Below, in pieces: positions 1 through 11,359 of a stretch of 64,000 nt of DNA (position 1 is its first letter; the number at the start of each line of letters is the position of its first letter). The DNA comes from Ceratotherium simum simum (Eukaryota; Chordata; Mammalia; Perissodactyla; Rhinocerotidae), in the NCBI RefSeq assembly GCF_000283155.1, contig NW_004454178.1, positions 26,716,501-26,780,500 of the forward strand, given 5' to 3'. The notes beneath the pieces are model-generated. The model did not search any database. It was not told the origin of the DNA and saw only the letters and a list, made by a program, of their open reading frames with translations. The position numbers and the translations under genes were made by a program.

Positions 1-1044
1 TTTGTTTTCTCTCTGCAGTCTTACAGCATCTGTCAGGGGAGGGCAAGGGCTCTGAGAACTGCCATTTGTAAATGTTAAAAACGAAGCCCAGAGACTCCTC
101 AGGGTAGCTGGGATGCTCAGAGGGGAGGCAGAGAGGTGGGTGGCCACGACCAGGGTCAAGGGTGACCAAGGTCAACAACACTTATCCTCTTGGCTCTTGT
201 GTCACGACTCTCTCTGGCCCAGAAGGATCCCCTCCTTCTTTGCAGCTGGTTCCAGGAAGTCCAAGTGGGCGAGGACCAAGGGCTGACGGAAGAATACAGC
301 TCTGTCCTCTCTCGGTTCCCAGGGGTCCCACGCCATCCTTCCTGGAAATCAAGTGCCCAGAAAACTAGCTGGAGGAGCCACTGGCAGCCAGATGAGGCAA
401 TTACATTTTTTGAGCAATGGAAGTAACTGAATTGCCTGTAAATGTTAGAGATAAGTTTGTATGAAAAGTTGGTGCAAGAGCTATAATCAAAATGATTACA
501 AGGTATAACAAGAAGACACAAGAAGTAGAGCCAGAAATTAAGGACATTAGACAAAGAAGCAAACAGCTCCCCAGTGACTGCAAAGGGCCTGGTTCAGAGC
601 CCCCGTCACAACAGTGTCGGGCCTTGGGAAAAAAGTGCTGGCTGTCTGGCGGGAAAAGGCTTGTTGCTAGAATGTACTTAACCCAAAGGAAACAGGAATG
701 CTCTCCACGCGGAGCGAGGGTGGGAAAGTTAGAGGAGGAGTTGTTTATCTGCCTGGAGCGCTGGCCGAGCCGCTCGAAGTGACCTGGAATATAAGCAGGA
801 ATCTTGGCAGGTCACTATGCCTCTCTGTGCCCAGTGGAACATGCGCGTGTGGGCACCGGGGTGGGAGGTGCTGTGCTCTTGCCCCCCGTCCTCATCAGTA
901 CGGAGGGCAGATCCTCCAGCCCTCATTAGAACCATGGCTCTGTGTCTGGTCCCCACCCATCTCCAGGCCCCCTTAGGGAAGACCCTCCACCTGGCACAGT
1001 GCACACACTGCCCAGCACACGCAAGGATGAGGAGTCCCAGGTTC

Positions 1045-1115
1045 TAGCTCCCATTTTAACCACCATGCTGTGTGACCGTGGCCAAGTCGCCGCCCGTGTG
1101 GGCCTTGGCTTCTGT
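1045..1115 (+). repeat. Possible MIR SINE fragment
   Basis: The phrase 'ctgtgtgaccgtggccaagt' matches the MIR core (ctgtgtgaccttgggcaagt in the family) and is followed by a 'gggccttggcttc' segment. Short and diverged; family call from memory of the consensus. Confidence 0.4.
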
Positions 1116-3174
1116 ACTGCTGGACAGGGGGCTGAGCTCCATCAGCTGGGTTGCGGCTCCTCCCCTGCGCAGGTCCACACGGAGCCTGGCACCTGCGGGC
1201 GTCGCCCGCTCTCGACTGCCCTGCTGCTCTTGCGTGTGAGCAGAACTTTCTACACCCTACCTCTAGGGAACGAGAGAGACTTCAGCCCTGAGGACACTCT
1301 GAAATACACTTTCTCTCTCCCTGCAAATTGCAGACCTAAGTATACTTCCTGAGTCACATTATGAAACATTCTCCTTCGTGTAGTCACCTGAAGTGCGGTA
1401 ATTTGTTATGTTTAAATGCCGTATGCATAAGGTCCATTTGTTCTTTCATTGTGGTCTTCTACCCGCATAGCAGGCCCGTGGGTTAGGAAAATAAAGACGC
1501 AGATGAGGAGCGTGAGGCTAGGGCCATTGGGGGGTGAAGTCCAGGGGCAGAGCAGGTAAGGGGAGGTCTGAATGGCAGACCCAGGTAACAGGCTGGGGGT
1601 TTGTGACACAGCCGAGTGTTTCCACTTACAGCTCCCACTTCAGAATGTTAATGAGCTCAGATCCGTTCAAGGAAATTGACTGTCTGGCATGGGCAGCTGC
1701 ACGGACACCCCTCTACCAGAAGCGAGCCTCCCTCCCTTGCCCCTTAGCTCTGGGCTTCGTGCTGAGTTTTGGAACTGTCGCTGCGGGCTGGCGCCGCCTC
1801 CTCACTGCCGCTTCAGGAGCCTCAGGCTATGTTCTGCAGAAGCAGACCCTGAGATGCATGTGTGCACGGGGTTTATTAAGAAAGTGCTTTAGAGAACCCA
1901 GTAACATTGAGGGGCGCAGGGCAGAGGAGTGAGCCGAGCAAGGGGGGTTCAGGTGGAGGCCCAGCCTGTGCCCCCTCCTGTGGGGTCTCTGGAGTGTGAC
2001 TACCTGAGCGTCCAGGTCGGGGTGCCGGCCATCTAACTGTCCCCCAGGCGGTCATTGGCTGACTGTGGTGTGAGCCCCCGGACAGGCACCGCGCTGAGCC
2101 AAGCACAGCCTCTGGAGAGGTTCACGGGTGCAGCATCCACCGGAAGCAAAGAGCACAAAAGCTGGGGATGGGTGCCCCAGACCAGCAAATACGATATGTG
2201 GGCACCATGGTGGGGAACCAACAGCATCCCGTATCCGAGATTTCGCTCCGGGCTGGAGAATGCTCTGCCCTTCCTCCCACGTTCTCCTCATTTACCTGAT
2301 AAACCTTCTCAACCCCACACTCCCAGAGACCCTCAACAGTAATTGCAAGTGGCAATTTTTTTGCCGGTGAGGAACCCCTAAAACTGTGAACTGGAGAAGG
2401 ACTACATGGTCATCTTACGATGCTCCAAAGGGCAAGTAATCAAACGATTTTTATTTTCCACCCACAAAAATGTCTAAATGTATGCCTGCTCCCTGCACAG
2501 AGCCTGGCAAAGAGATATCCGGCTTTACCTTGTGTGCCAGTCTTGGCAAGCTTTCATCTGATTTCTGACGTGACCGTGCAGTGTGGAGCGTATTTCAGGA
2601 ACACAACCTGGTGTGAGGGTGCCGGGGAGCACTATCTGAGAACCAATCCTCAGCCCGAGGAAGCGGGAGCTGGGTGCAGCCCTTCTGAGCAACAGAGCCC
2701 CTGCCTTTCCCGGAAACGGACAAGAAGACCCTACAGAACTCCCACCCTGAACTTTAACTGAACTCTTTGAGGACCTGCCACTTCCAACACCCTGATGCTC
2801 CCCTGGGGACCCCCCAGGAATACAGGGTCAGGGCAGGCCTGTTCTGTCCCTCGTCTCTTGTGTGAACCACGGTGTGGGAATCCTGCAGGACTTTCTGCAG
2901 GAGGGGGCATTTGAACTCTGTAGTCAGGTGCAGCATTAGATGGAAAATGGAAAGGAAGGCATTCTAGGCCAAGGAAAGGCACACACATGTCATGGAAGTG
3001 GGAGCCTGAGCGATGCCTTCGGGGCCTGATTCTGTTTCTGTGGTGGGAGCAGAGGGCTGGTGAGGCCCCAGGGGCCTCGAGCCCTGCACCGAGGAGAGCA
3101 GGCTCTGTTCTCAGGAAATAAGAAGCCACGGCGGTTTTTGAGGAACAGAGTAAAGCAATGTGACCGACCAATAG

Positions 3175-3560
3175 GGGAAGAAGCGATTATGTATGCAACT
3201 TCAGCTAGAAGAAGAAGAAACTGCGCCGCGAAATGCTGACAATAATTATGTTAATGATATCATGGGCTACATAATAGCTCCCAAATGTTCCGGGAAGAAA
3301 TTACACATCCAGACAGGTTCAAGCCCTTAAAAGTTAATTATACCAAATCTGGGATCCTCAACATAGGGCCTTCCCATGTTTAGAGAGGGTAATAGCAAAC
3401 ACAGAAAGATTTTTAATCTAACATATACCCATCCTTCAAATTACGATATCTGAGAGATGTTGTAGTTCCTCGGTGGTAAACAGTTTCGAGGTTAATTACT
3501 CTCCAGTGAAGAGTCAATTAGAAAAGGAAGCTGTCTCATCTCCCTGTTCAACATAAGCAG
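3175..3560. promoter_or_regulatory. AT-rich unique island, candidate conserved regulatory element
   Basis: Repeat-free AT-rich block between GC-rich flanks. It holds several homeodomain-type cores (gttaattata, ggttaattactc, gtcaattag) and none of the signature phrases of L1, MIR, L2 or LTR repeats. The regulatory role is inference from composition only; conservation could not be tested here. Confidence 0.3.
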
Positions 3561-3735
3561 ATTAAAACAAACATTTCAGACCCCAGCCAGAACCAGGTTT
3601 GCAAAGTAAAATACTAGACTGTTTTATTTTTTGTTAAAAAATATCATCCGGATAACTAAATGCAACGTGGAGCTGGACTGCAGAATGATCTGGTGCTTTC
3701 TGATGCACAGACAGCCTGGCTGTGCCCTTGTACCG

Positions 3736-3980
3736 TAGCCTGACACCGTCCCACAGACATCTGTCCCCTAGCCTGATACTGTCCCCTATAAGCCTGTCCC
3801 TAGCCTGACACTGTCCCACAGAAGCCTGTCTCCTCGCCTGACACCATCCCACACAAGCCTGTCCCCTCGCCTGACACCATCCCACGGAAGTCTGACACAG
3901 ACCCCTACAAGCTTGTCCCCTAGAGTGACACCATCCCACACAAGCCTGTCCCCTAGCCTGACACCGTCCCACACAAGCCT
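3736..3980. repeat. 33-bp minisatellite, about 7 units
   Basis: Tandem units begin at about 3736, 3769, 3801, 3834, 3867 (a longer 54-base unit), 3921 and 3954 (partial). Each reads close to 'tagcctgacaccatcccaca' followed by 'caagcctgtcccc'. Because 33 is a multiple of three, the minus strand stays open and encodes an 11-residue repeat around 'GDRLVWDGVRR'. That frame is a by-product of the period, not evidence of a gene. Confidence 0.9.
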
Positions 3981-4594
3981 TCCCAGGAGCGTCCCTTTGC
4001 CCACCTCATGTCCACCCTGTGGCTCTCTTTCCTCGGAGTGACCACAATGCAGTGGTCTCTTGACCCTCCCCGTGTTCCTCTCTTTGTTCGTTCCTTCCAT
4101 AACCTCTTGGCCAATTTCTCAGCCTTGTTGGGCTGTGGAAATGCTGCATGTTCTCCTGGCTGGGCCCGTGTCTGGGATCTGCTGTGCCCACCTGCTCCTT
4201 GTGGGGCCGTTGCGATCCCACCCCTCCTGTTGGCTGCTCGCCCTTGACCCACATCCATGCGCAGCAAGTTTCCCTAGCTATGGGATCTTTTTGGACTTGT
4301 TCTGAAGGAAACAAGACGTCTTTGCATTTGAGAAGAGTGAGGCCAGCTGACAACCGAAGACCAATGATGAAGGATACTGACTGGGCCACATGGAGAAGAG
4401 GCGCGTCTTGAGTCTGGGTGAGTCTCCCCACTGCTGCCCGTCTTCTGCATCCTCTTCTCTCTCCTCGGTTCATGGTGATGTGTGGACAGCTTTTCCTGCC
4501 ACAGGATCCAGTCAGAACAGGTCTGTTAGTTTATTTGAGCTGTCAGGGGGCTTTGATAAAAAGTGTTGATCTGCTGTACTGGTAGCAACCCTCC
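3981..4594. other. Unique non-coding stretch between two tandem repeats
   Basis: No repeat family, RNA or exon recognised. Short open frames occur on both strands but overlap each other and have no domain. Confidence 0.5.
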
Positions 4595-4625
<31 letters not shown>

Positions 4626-4772
4626 CACACCACACACCACACATACCACACGCCACACACGCCACACACACACCATACACCACACATACCACACATCACA
4701 CACACCACACATCACACACACCACACATCACACACACCACACATCACACACACCACACATCACACACACACG
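4595..4772. repeat. CA microsatellite grading into a 16-bp satellite
   Basis: A plain (CA)n run of about 28 bases is followed by irregular 'cacaccacac' variants. From about 4690 there is a regular 16-bp unit 'acatcacacacaccac' repeated about five times. The His/Thr-rich frame on the plus strand and the Val/Cys-rich frame on the minus strand are translations of this repeat. Confidence 0.95.
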
Positions 4773-5284
4773 CCAGACTTCCTCAATGGCTTCAGGTTTC
4801 CTGTCTTCACTCTGGGCCTTCATCAACGATTTGCGATCCAGGAGGGTCACCCATCAAACCTCTGATCCACAGTCTCTTGACTTCCCCAATGTGCTAACAG
4901 CATGGGCCTGCCACACAGGAGCCGAGTGAGTCCTGTGTGTGGTGTGGCGTGTGGCTGGATCTGCCTGTGCTCAGGGGGGCTCTGCAGATGCCCCCAACAG
5001 ACATGCAGGCTCTGCATCGAGGAGGAGATGTGAGTGTGGAGTGTGTGTGGTTTATGTGTAGTGTGTGGAATGTGTAGGATGTGTGTATGCGTGTGTGTGG
5101 TGTGGTGTGTGTGTGTGTGCACATATGCACAATCAGATCCCATTCTCACGATATCTGTGCCCGGCGCTGTGCTCTGAGCTGAGGGGTGTGTGGTGCACAG
5201 GTAGACTCTTGTCCTCCTGCATCCATCAATTTCTAAGTCCTGTAGCTCTGTGATGTATTGGACCATCTGACAGTCTGTGACAAT
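4773..5284. other. Unique stretch with TG-rich patch
   Basis: Non-repetitive except for a degenerate TG-rich run at about 5033-5125 (gtgtgtggtgtggtgtgtgt), roughly the complement-type partner of the CA satellite upstream. No gene signal. Confidence 0.55.
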
Positions 5285-6080
5285 TTTAACAGCTGCACTG
5301 GGCATAACTGACATACAATAAGGTACACACATTTAAAGTGCACAATCTGATGCATTTGACATACACGTGCACACACACACACATACACACACACTTGAAA
5401 CCATCACTACCATCAAGCCACGAGCATATCTGTCACTCCATGTTCTCCTGGTACCCCTCCTACCCCAATGCCCCATCTACAGCCAATTACTGATCTGCTT
5501 TCTCATATTATAGATCCATTTTAATTTTCTAGAAATGTCTATACATGGAAACATAGCATGTAATCTTTATTCTTTTTTAAATTAAAAAGAAATTACCATG
5601 TAGCAAAGTAGACTCTTTTTTTGTTTACAGTTCCACGAGTGTTAATAAGTGATTAGATTCATGAAACCATCACAACATTCCAAAATCCACCCCCACCATC
5701 CCTTGTGCTATTTCTTTATGGTCACCCCCTCCCCATCATAACCCCTGGGAACCACTGTTCTGTTCTCCTTCATTATAGTTTTGCTTTTCAAAAGTGGCAT
5801 AAAAATGGAATCACACAGCCTTTGAGACTGGCTTCTTCCACTCAACAGAATGCCTTTGAGATCCATTCGAGTTGTTGTGTGCCAACAGTTTGTTCTTTTT
5901 CATGGTTTAGTAGTCTTCCACCGTATGGACACATCACAGTTTGCCCTTCACCGTTGAGAGGCATTTGGTTGCTTCCAGTGTTGGTGATTATGAAGAGAGC
6001 CAGAGCACGGATGTTACCTTGCAGGGCGCTGGATATTTCTGTACTCCTGCAAATGTTCTTGATCTCGGTTCTGGGACGCA
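5285..6080 (-). mobile_element. LINE-1 fragment, 3' end, antisense
   Basis: Read on the minus strand this is the 3' end of an old L1. On the plus strand the usual antisense series of L1 phrases appears in order: 'taaagtgcacaatctgatgc', 'cccctgggaaccactgttct', 'aaaatggaatcacacagcct', 'catggtttagtagtcttcca', 'gaggcatttggttgcttcca'. A CA run sits inside at about 5368-5396. Strongly mutated and 5'-truncated. Confidence 0.8.
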
Positions 6081-6739
6081 GTTAAGCTACAAGGACCATT
6101 TGATCCTTTGGCTCTTTGTTAGGTGGGCCCGGAGCAGCGTTTAACCTAGAGCTGATTTTTCCGGCTCCTGAGGGAAGAACTTGCTGAGTGTTCTACCTGA
6201 TGCCCACGAATTAGGAGGGTTTCCACCTGGCTGGTGGGAATGGGAACCGCTCCCCACCCTTCGTGCATCTGGGCACTATTTTCCCCAATTCTTTTGGGTG
6301 ATTCTCGGGGGCTTTCCTCACACACATGCCTTAATGGGTACTTAGCTCAGAACTCAAGGGGGTTGGCTTCTACATATTTTCCAGAACTTTCTGTCTGTGC
6401 ATCCGTCTTCTCTCTGGGCTCTGCCAGGCTCCTTGTTGCTGCACCAGGAAACTCTCTCCAGATTGTCATCTGGGGCAGCCTGAGGACTCACCGTGTTTGT
6501 CTCTTGTCCCTCAGGGATCACTGACCTTCCTCCTCCCTGACCTTCCTCCTCCCTGACCTTCCTCCTCCCTGACCTGATGTCAATGGATCGAACTCTCCCG
6601 TTTCACCTACTCTGTTGTCAGTTACTTTGGGACGGAGGACAAACCCAGCCCCTGTCACTCCACTGTGGTGGGAAGGACAGTTTCCAACCCAGGATACTTA
6701 GCCCTTTATTACTCTGCATTTTATGACCCTCCAAGGCTG
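6081..6739. other. Unassigned stretch with a small 16-bp tandem triplication
   Basis: Possibly a further LINE-derived piece (phrases such as 'gccaggctccttgttgctgc' are reminiscent of one), but I cannot fix the family. The unit 'ctgaccttcctcctcc' occurs three times head to tail at 6521-6568 with a partial fourth. Confidence 0.45.
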
Positions 6740-7345
6740 TAATTCTGTTTATTTTTTCCATATAAACTCTAGAATCAGCTTATCAAGTTCCTGCTGTTAT
6801 TTTATTAGGATCACATTAAGGTTTCTAAAAATCATTAATGTAGCAATTCTTCTGAAAATTGAGTTCTTGCTCAAAATCAAGATAAATCTTACCATGTATT
6901 CAAGGCTTCCTTTCTGTACTTCAGTAGGATGTTAAACTTTTCTTGATACAGTTTTGCAAATTTCTTGTTAAATTGATTCCTAGGTATTTTATTCTTTGTC
7001 TTTTCTTTCTTCGTATTTTTTAACAGGTATAATAATTTGGTATATTGTTTGTGACCAGCCGTTATGTTAAGATTTTTAAATGTCTAACCATATTCAACTA
7101 CATTTACGCTCTATTTGTGTATTATAAGCAAATGATGAGACACTGCTTCCCTTCTTCTTACTTAGTACCATTTTATTATTGTATTGATTAGCACTTCTAG
7201 AAAAGTGTTATGTGACGTGGTTCTTTGCGATATCCTTGCTTGCTCTCAACATTAAGGAGAGTGTTTATTTTCTTTTACTATTAACAATTATTCTGGTTTT
7301 TGATTTGAGATAAACATTCTGATGCTCCTAAGGAGTTATCCAACC
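6740..7345 (-). mobile_element. LINE-1 ORF2-region fragment, antisense
   Basis: The phrases 'tagaatcagcttatcaagtt', 'ttaaattgattcctaggtat' and 'tattttattctttgtc' appear in the order expected for the antisense of L1 ORF2. All frames are broken. A (TTA)n run follows at about 7350-7380. Confidence 0.7.
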
Positions 7346-7349
7346 ATTC

Positions 7350-7969
7350 CTTTATTATTATTTATTATTATTATTATTAAGTGTTTGGAGCTGGGATGGA
7401 TATTGAATTTTCTAAAGTGGCTTTCAAAATCTAAGGAGCAGAGGCTTATTGTTCCACCCAGATGAAGTAGCCTCGTTCCTCCTGGGTCCTCTTTTTTACA
7501 ACTAAAAACCCCCAAATGTACACACAAACAGGCCCAGGAGGATTGAAGAGTGGAAGGAAGGAGGTGGGCCGCCAAGAGGACTCAGGACTTGAGGAATGAC
7601 CTGGCAGAGAGGCCGTGGTCCCTTATTGCCTACAGTCCTGAACTGACAGCAGGCACAGACAAGAAAGGCTTCAAGAAAGGCTATCCTAAACCGTAGGACC
7701 TGGACGAGGGCCGTCCAAGAGCAGGAAAGTTTTTGGGCCACGCCTGCCCCACCCCAGCCCAGTACCAAGTGAACAACTGTGCGCTCCCCTCCTGCGGGCT
7801 CAGCGGGGCCCAGTGGGAAGTTGAGCTTCCATCCCAACCCGCCCCCTCCACCTCATTCACCACTCAGAAGCAGGCGGCCTGCTCAGATTCTCCAGCCAGG
7901 TGGTGCCAGGAGGGTGATACATTATCTGTAGGGCAAATAGCTTGGATGCTGGTGGATTTCTCATTTAAA
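7350..7969. other. TTA microsatellite and unique stretch
   Basis: A short (TTA/TTTA)n run at about 7350-7380 is followed by unique sequence. Open frames of up to 133 codons exist on both strands over the same bases, but none shows a domain. Confidence 0.5.
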
Positions 7970-9656
7970 ATCTTGGAGGCCAGAAGCGAGTGGCATCCAT
8001 TTCTCAAGTACTGGAATAAAGAGCTGTCCACTCTACTACATCCAGTGACAATACCCTTTAGGCATGAAGGGGGAATACAGACATTCTCACATGAAGGACA
8101 ACTAAGAGAACTTGTTGCCGGCATCTCCCCTTAAAGAATGGCTAAAAGAAGTTCTTTAAACAGAAAAGAAATGATAATGGAAGAAGGTTTGGAACTTCAG
8201 AAAGGGAAGAACAATATGGAAATTGGTAAAATAGGGGTAGATCTAGTAGATAATCCCTTTTATCATTTCTTAACCATACTTGTTTAAGAAATGGTTGAAG
8301 CAAAAATTATAACATTGTTGGAGGTGGCACTCAATGTATTTAGAGGAAATACTTAAGGCAATTAAATTTAAAAAGTAGGGAGATGAAGAGATCTAAGTGA
8401 AAGCAAGGCTACTAACCACTCAAAGTAGTAACTTCACTTGATGTTAGTGGACTATGATAAGTTACCTACACTGTAATGCCTAGAGCATCCTCTAAGACAG
8501 TACAGCAAGCAATAGCCTCAAAACCACTGTAAACAAAGCAAGATGGAATTCTAAAAAATGTCCAAGTAGCCCACAGGAAGGTAAGAAAGGGAAAACAGAG
8601 GAAGGATAAAGAGAGAAAATAGAAAGAAAACAAAAATGAAATGACAGACTTAAGCCCTAAAATATCAATAATTACCTTAAATGCAAATAGTTTAAATATC
8701 CCAATTATAAGGTAGATATTCACAGAGTGGATTGAAAAAAAACAGGATCCGACAATATTCTGTCTCTAAGAAATTCACTTCAAATATAACAATATAGGTA
8801 GGTTGAAAGTAAAAGGATGGAGAAAGACATACCATGAAAACATTAATAAAGAAAAAAGCAGGAATAGCTCTATTAACATCAGGTAAAGCAGACTTCAGAT
8901 CAAAGAAAATCACTAGAGACAAATAGAGACATTACATAATGATAAAAGGATCGATCCACCAGGAAGACATAACAATCCTAAAAGTGTATGCACCACACAC
9001 AGAGCCTTAAAATACGTAAAGCAAAAACTGATAGAGATTAACTTAGAAATAGATAAATCCACAATTATAGTCGAGCTCTTCATACCCGACTTTCAGCAAT
9101 TGATAGAACTATCAGAAAACCAGCGAGGATACAGAAAACCTGAAGACACAACCAATCGCTGGTATCGAATTGATATGTAGAGAAGACTGCAAATAACAGC
9201 AGAATATACATTTGTTTTTGAAGCAAAAATGGAACATTCACCAATATAGAGCATATCCTGGGCCATAAAACAAATATCAACAAGTTTAAAATATTTAAAT
9301 AACACACAATAATGACCATAATGGAATCAAATTAAAAATCAATACAGAAAGACAATAGGAAAATCTCTAAACACTTAGAAATTAAGCAAGACTCTTCTAA
9401 GCAATCCATGAGTCAAAGGGGAAGTCTCAAAGGAAATAAAATAAATGCAAAGAACTGAATGAAAATGAAAATACGACACATCTGAACATGTGCAATACAG
9501 CTGAAAGAGAACTTCAGAAATTTATAAATGCTTACATTAGAAAAGAAGAAAAATCTCAAATCAATATTCTATGTTTTACCTCAAAAAACTAGAAAAAGAA
9601 GAGTAAAATCAACCTAAAGCAACCAGAAGAAAGGAAATTGTAAGGAGCAGAAATCA

Positions 9657-9896
9657 ATGAAATTGAAGACAGGACAGCAATTGAGAAAATTGATAAAACG
9701 AAAAGCTGTTACTTTGAAAAAAATCAATAAAAATGACAAACCTCTAACAAGACTGACTAAGATAAAAAGAAAAAAGACAAAAATCAGCAGCATTGGGACT
9801 GAGATATCAGGAATGAATCAGGGGCCATCACTGCAGATCCGCAGAGCTTACAAGGATGAGGGAACACTACAAACAACTCTATGCTCACAAATTTGA
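9657..9896 (+). pseudogene. L1 ORF2 remnant (linker before reverse transcriptase)
   Basis: An 80-codon open stretch inside the L1 above. Its translation contains KKINKNDKPLTRLTKIK, a basic segment typical of L1 ORF2p between the endonuclease and reverse-transcriptase domains. It has no catalytic residues and is cut off by stops and frameshifts. Not a gene in its own right. Confidence 0.75.
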
Positions 9897-11112
9897 CCAC
9901 TTAGAGGAAATGGACCAATTTTTCAAGAACCACAAACTACCAAAACTCAACTAAGATGAAATAGACAATCTGATTAATCCTAATGGAGTTGAATTTATAA
10001 TTTAAAAGCTCGCAGGTGATTACTGACAAAGGTACATAAGCAATTGAATGGAAGAGGGATGGTCTTTTAACAAATGGTGCTGGAGTAATTGGACATCCGC
10101 AGGCAAAACCCAGAAAACAAAATGAAACAAAAAACTACCAGTCTAAACTTCAGGCCATATCCAAAAAATTGGATCATGGACTTAAATATAAAATTACAAA
10201 AATTTGAAAAAAATAAGATAAAATCTTTGGGACCTAGGGCTGGGTGAAGAGTTCTTACACTTGATACTAAAATCAAAAAATGAAAATTTGATAAATTGGA
10301 TCTCATCAAAATGAAAAACTTTTGCTCTGTAAAGAGATGAAAAGACAAGCTACTAAACGGTAGAAAATATAGGCAAACCACATATCTGACAAAAGACTTG
10401 TATCTAGAGTATACAAAGAACCCTTAAAACTCAACAATAAAAAAAAAGGAAACAATTCAATTAGAAAATGGGTAAAGATTTGACACTAAAGGTGGCAAAT
10501 AAACATGTGAAAATGTGTTCAATATCATTAGGTATAAGGGAAATGCAAATTAAAATATGATGAGATATTAACATACTACTATCAGAATGGCTAAAATAAA
10601 AAATAATGGTAACACCAAATGCTGGCGAAGATGTGGAGAAACTGGGTATACCATACACTGCTAGTGGAACATAAAATGGTAAAGTCTCTCTGGAAAACAT
10701 TTTGACATTTTCTTGTAAAACTAAATAAACTACCACATGCAACCACTGTACAACCCAGAATTGTATCCTTGAGCATTTCTCTCAGAGAAATGAAAACTTG
10801 GGCTCACACAAAAACTGTGCACCACTATTCATAGCAGTTTTACTCATAATGGCCAAAAGTTGGTAACAAGCCAGATGTCTTTAAAGGACTGAATGGTTAA
10901 ATAAACTGCCGTAGATCCCTACCATGAAATAAATAGTCAGCATTAAAAAGGAACCAGCTGTTGATACACACAACCTGAATGAATCTTCAAAGAATTATGC
11001 TGAGTGAAAAAATCCTATCCCAAAAGTTACATAGTGTATGATTACATTTACATAATATTCTTGAAATGACAAATTTATAGGAATGGAGTACAGTCAGTGG
11101 TTTCCAAGGTCA

Positions 11113-11139
11113 GGGGTGGGGGATGGGGGGGAGGTAGGG
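11113..11139 (+). other. G-quadruplex motif in L1 3' UTR
   Basis: Runs of 4, 5, 7 and 3 guanines (11113-16, 11118-22, 11125-31, 11137-39) separated by short loops. A G-rich polypurine tract at this place is a known hallmark of L1 3' UTRs. Confidence 0.75.
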
Positions 11140-11359
11140 AGATGGATGTGGTTATAAAAGGACAACATAGGGAATGCCTGTGGTGACAGAAACATCCTAT
11201 ACCTGTCAATATCCTGGTCGTGATATTGTGCTATAGTTTGCCAAGATGTCACCAGTGGGGAAACTAGGTAAAGGGTACAGAGGGTCTCTGTGTGTTATTT
11301 CTCACAACTGCATGTGAATCTACAGTTATCTCAAAAGAAAAAGTTTGATTAAATTAATC

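Larger units (their letters stand above)
1..3735. other. Unique non-coding stretch, no gene seen
   Basis: No exon, RNA gene or intact mobile element is recognisable. Open frames here are under 150 codons, overlap one another on both strands and carry no domain. Weak MIR-like phrases occur near 1045-1115. The parts at 385-575 and 3175-3560 are AT-rich and repeat-free, unlike the GC-rich flanks; the second is listed separately as a candidate regulatory island. Confidence 0.6.
7970..11350 (+). mobile_element. LINE-1 (L1M type), sense strand, internally deleted
   Basis: Degenerate L1 in forward orientation. The left part matches L1M sequence upstream of and into ORF2: 'ggaggccagaagcgagtggc', 'atcaataattaccttaaatg', 'ggtaggttgaaagtaaaagg', 'catatcctgggccataaaac'. 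The segment leading into the reverse-transcriptase region (about 9600-9980) keeps an open remnant with 'KINKNDKPLTRLTK'. At about 9995-10030 the text jumps to the ORF2 3' third ('ggtcttttaacaaatggtgc'), so most of the reverse-transcriptase part is missing. The 3' end follows ('atagcagttttactcataat', 'tatgctgagtgaaaaaatcc'), then a G-rich 3' UTR tract. Many stops and frameshifts; a dead copy. Confidence 0.88.

Noticed and set aside
3786..4100. Minus frame with repeated VWDGVR-type peptides, looking like a repeat protein
   Set aside because: It is the translation of a 33-bp minisatellite; the frame stays open only because the period is a multiple of three.
4563..4865. His/Thr-rich protein-like frame
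   Set aside because: Translation of the CA satellite.
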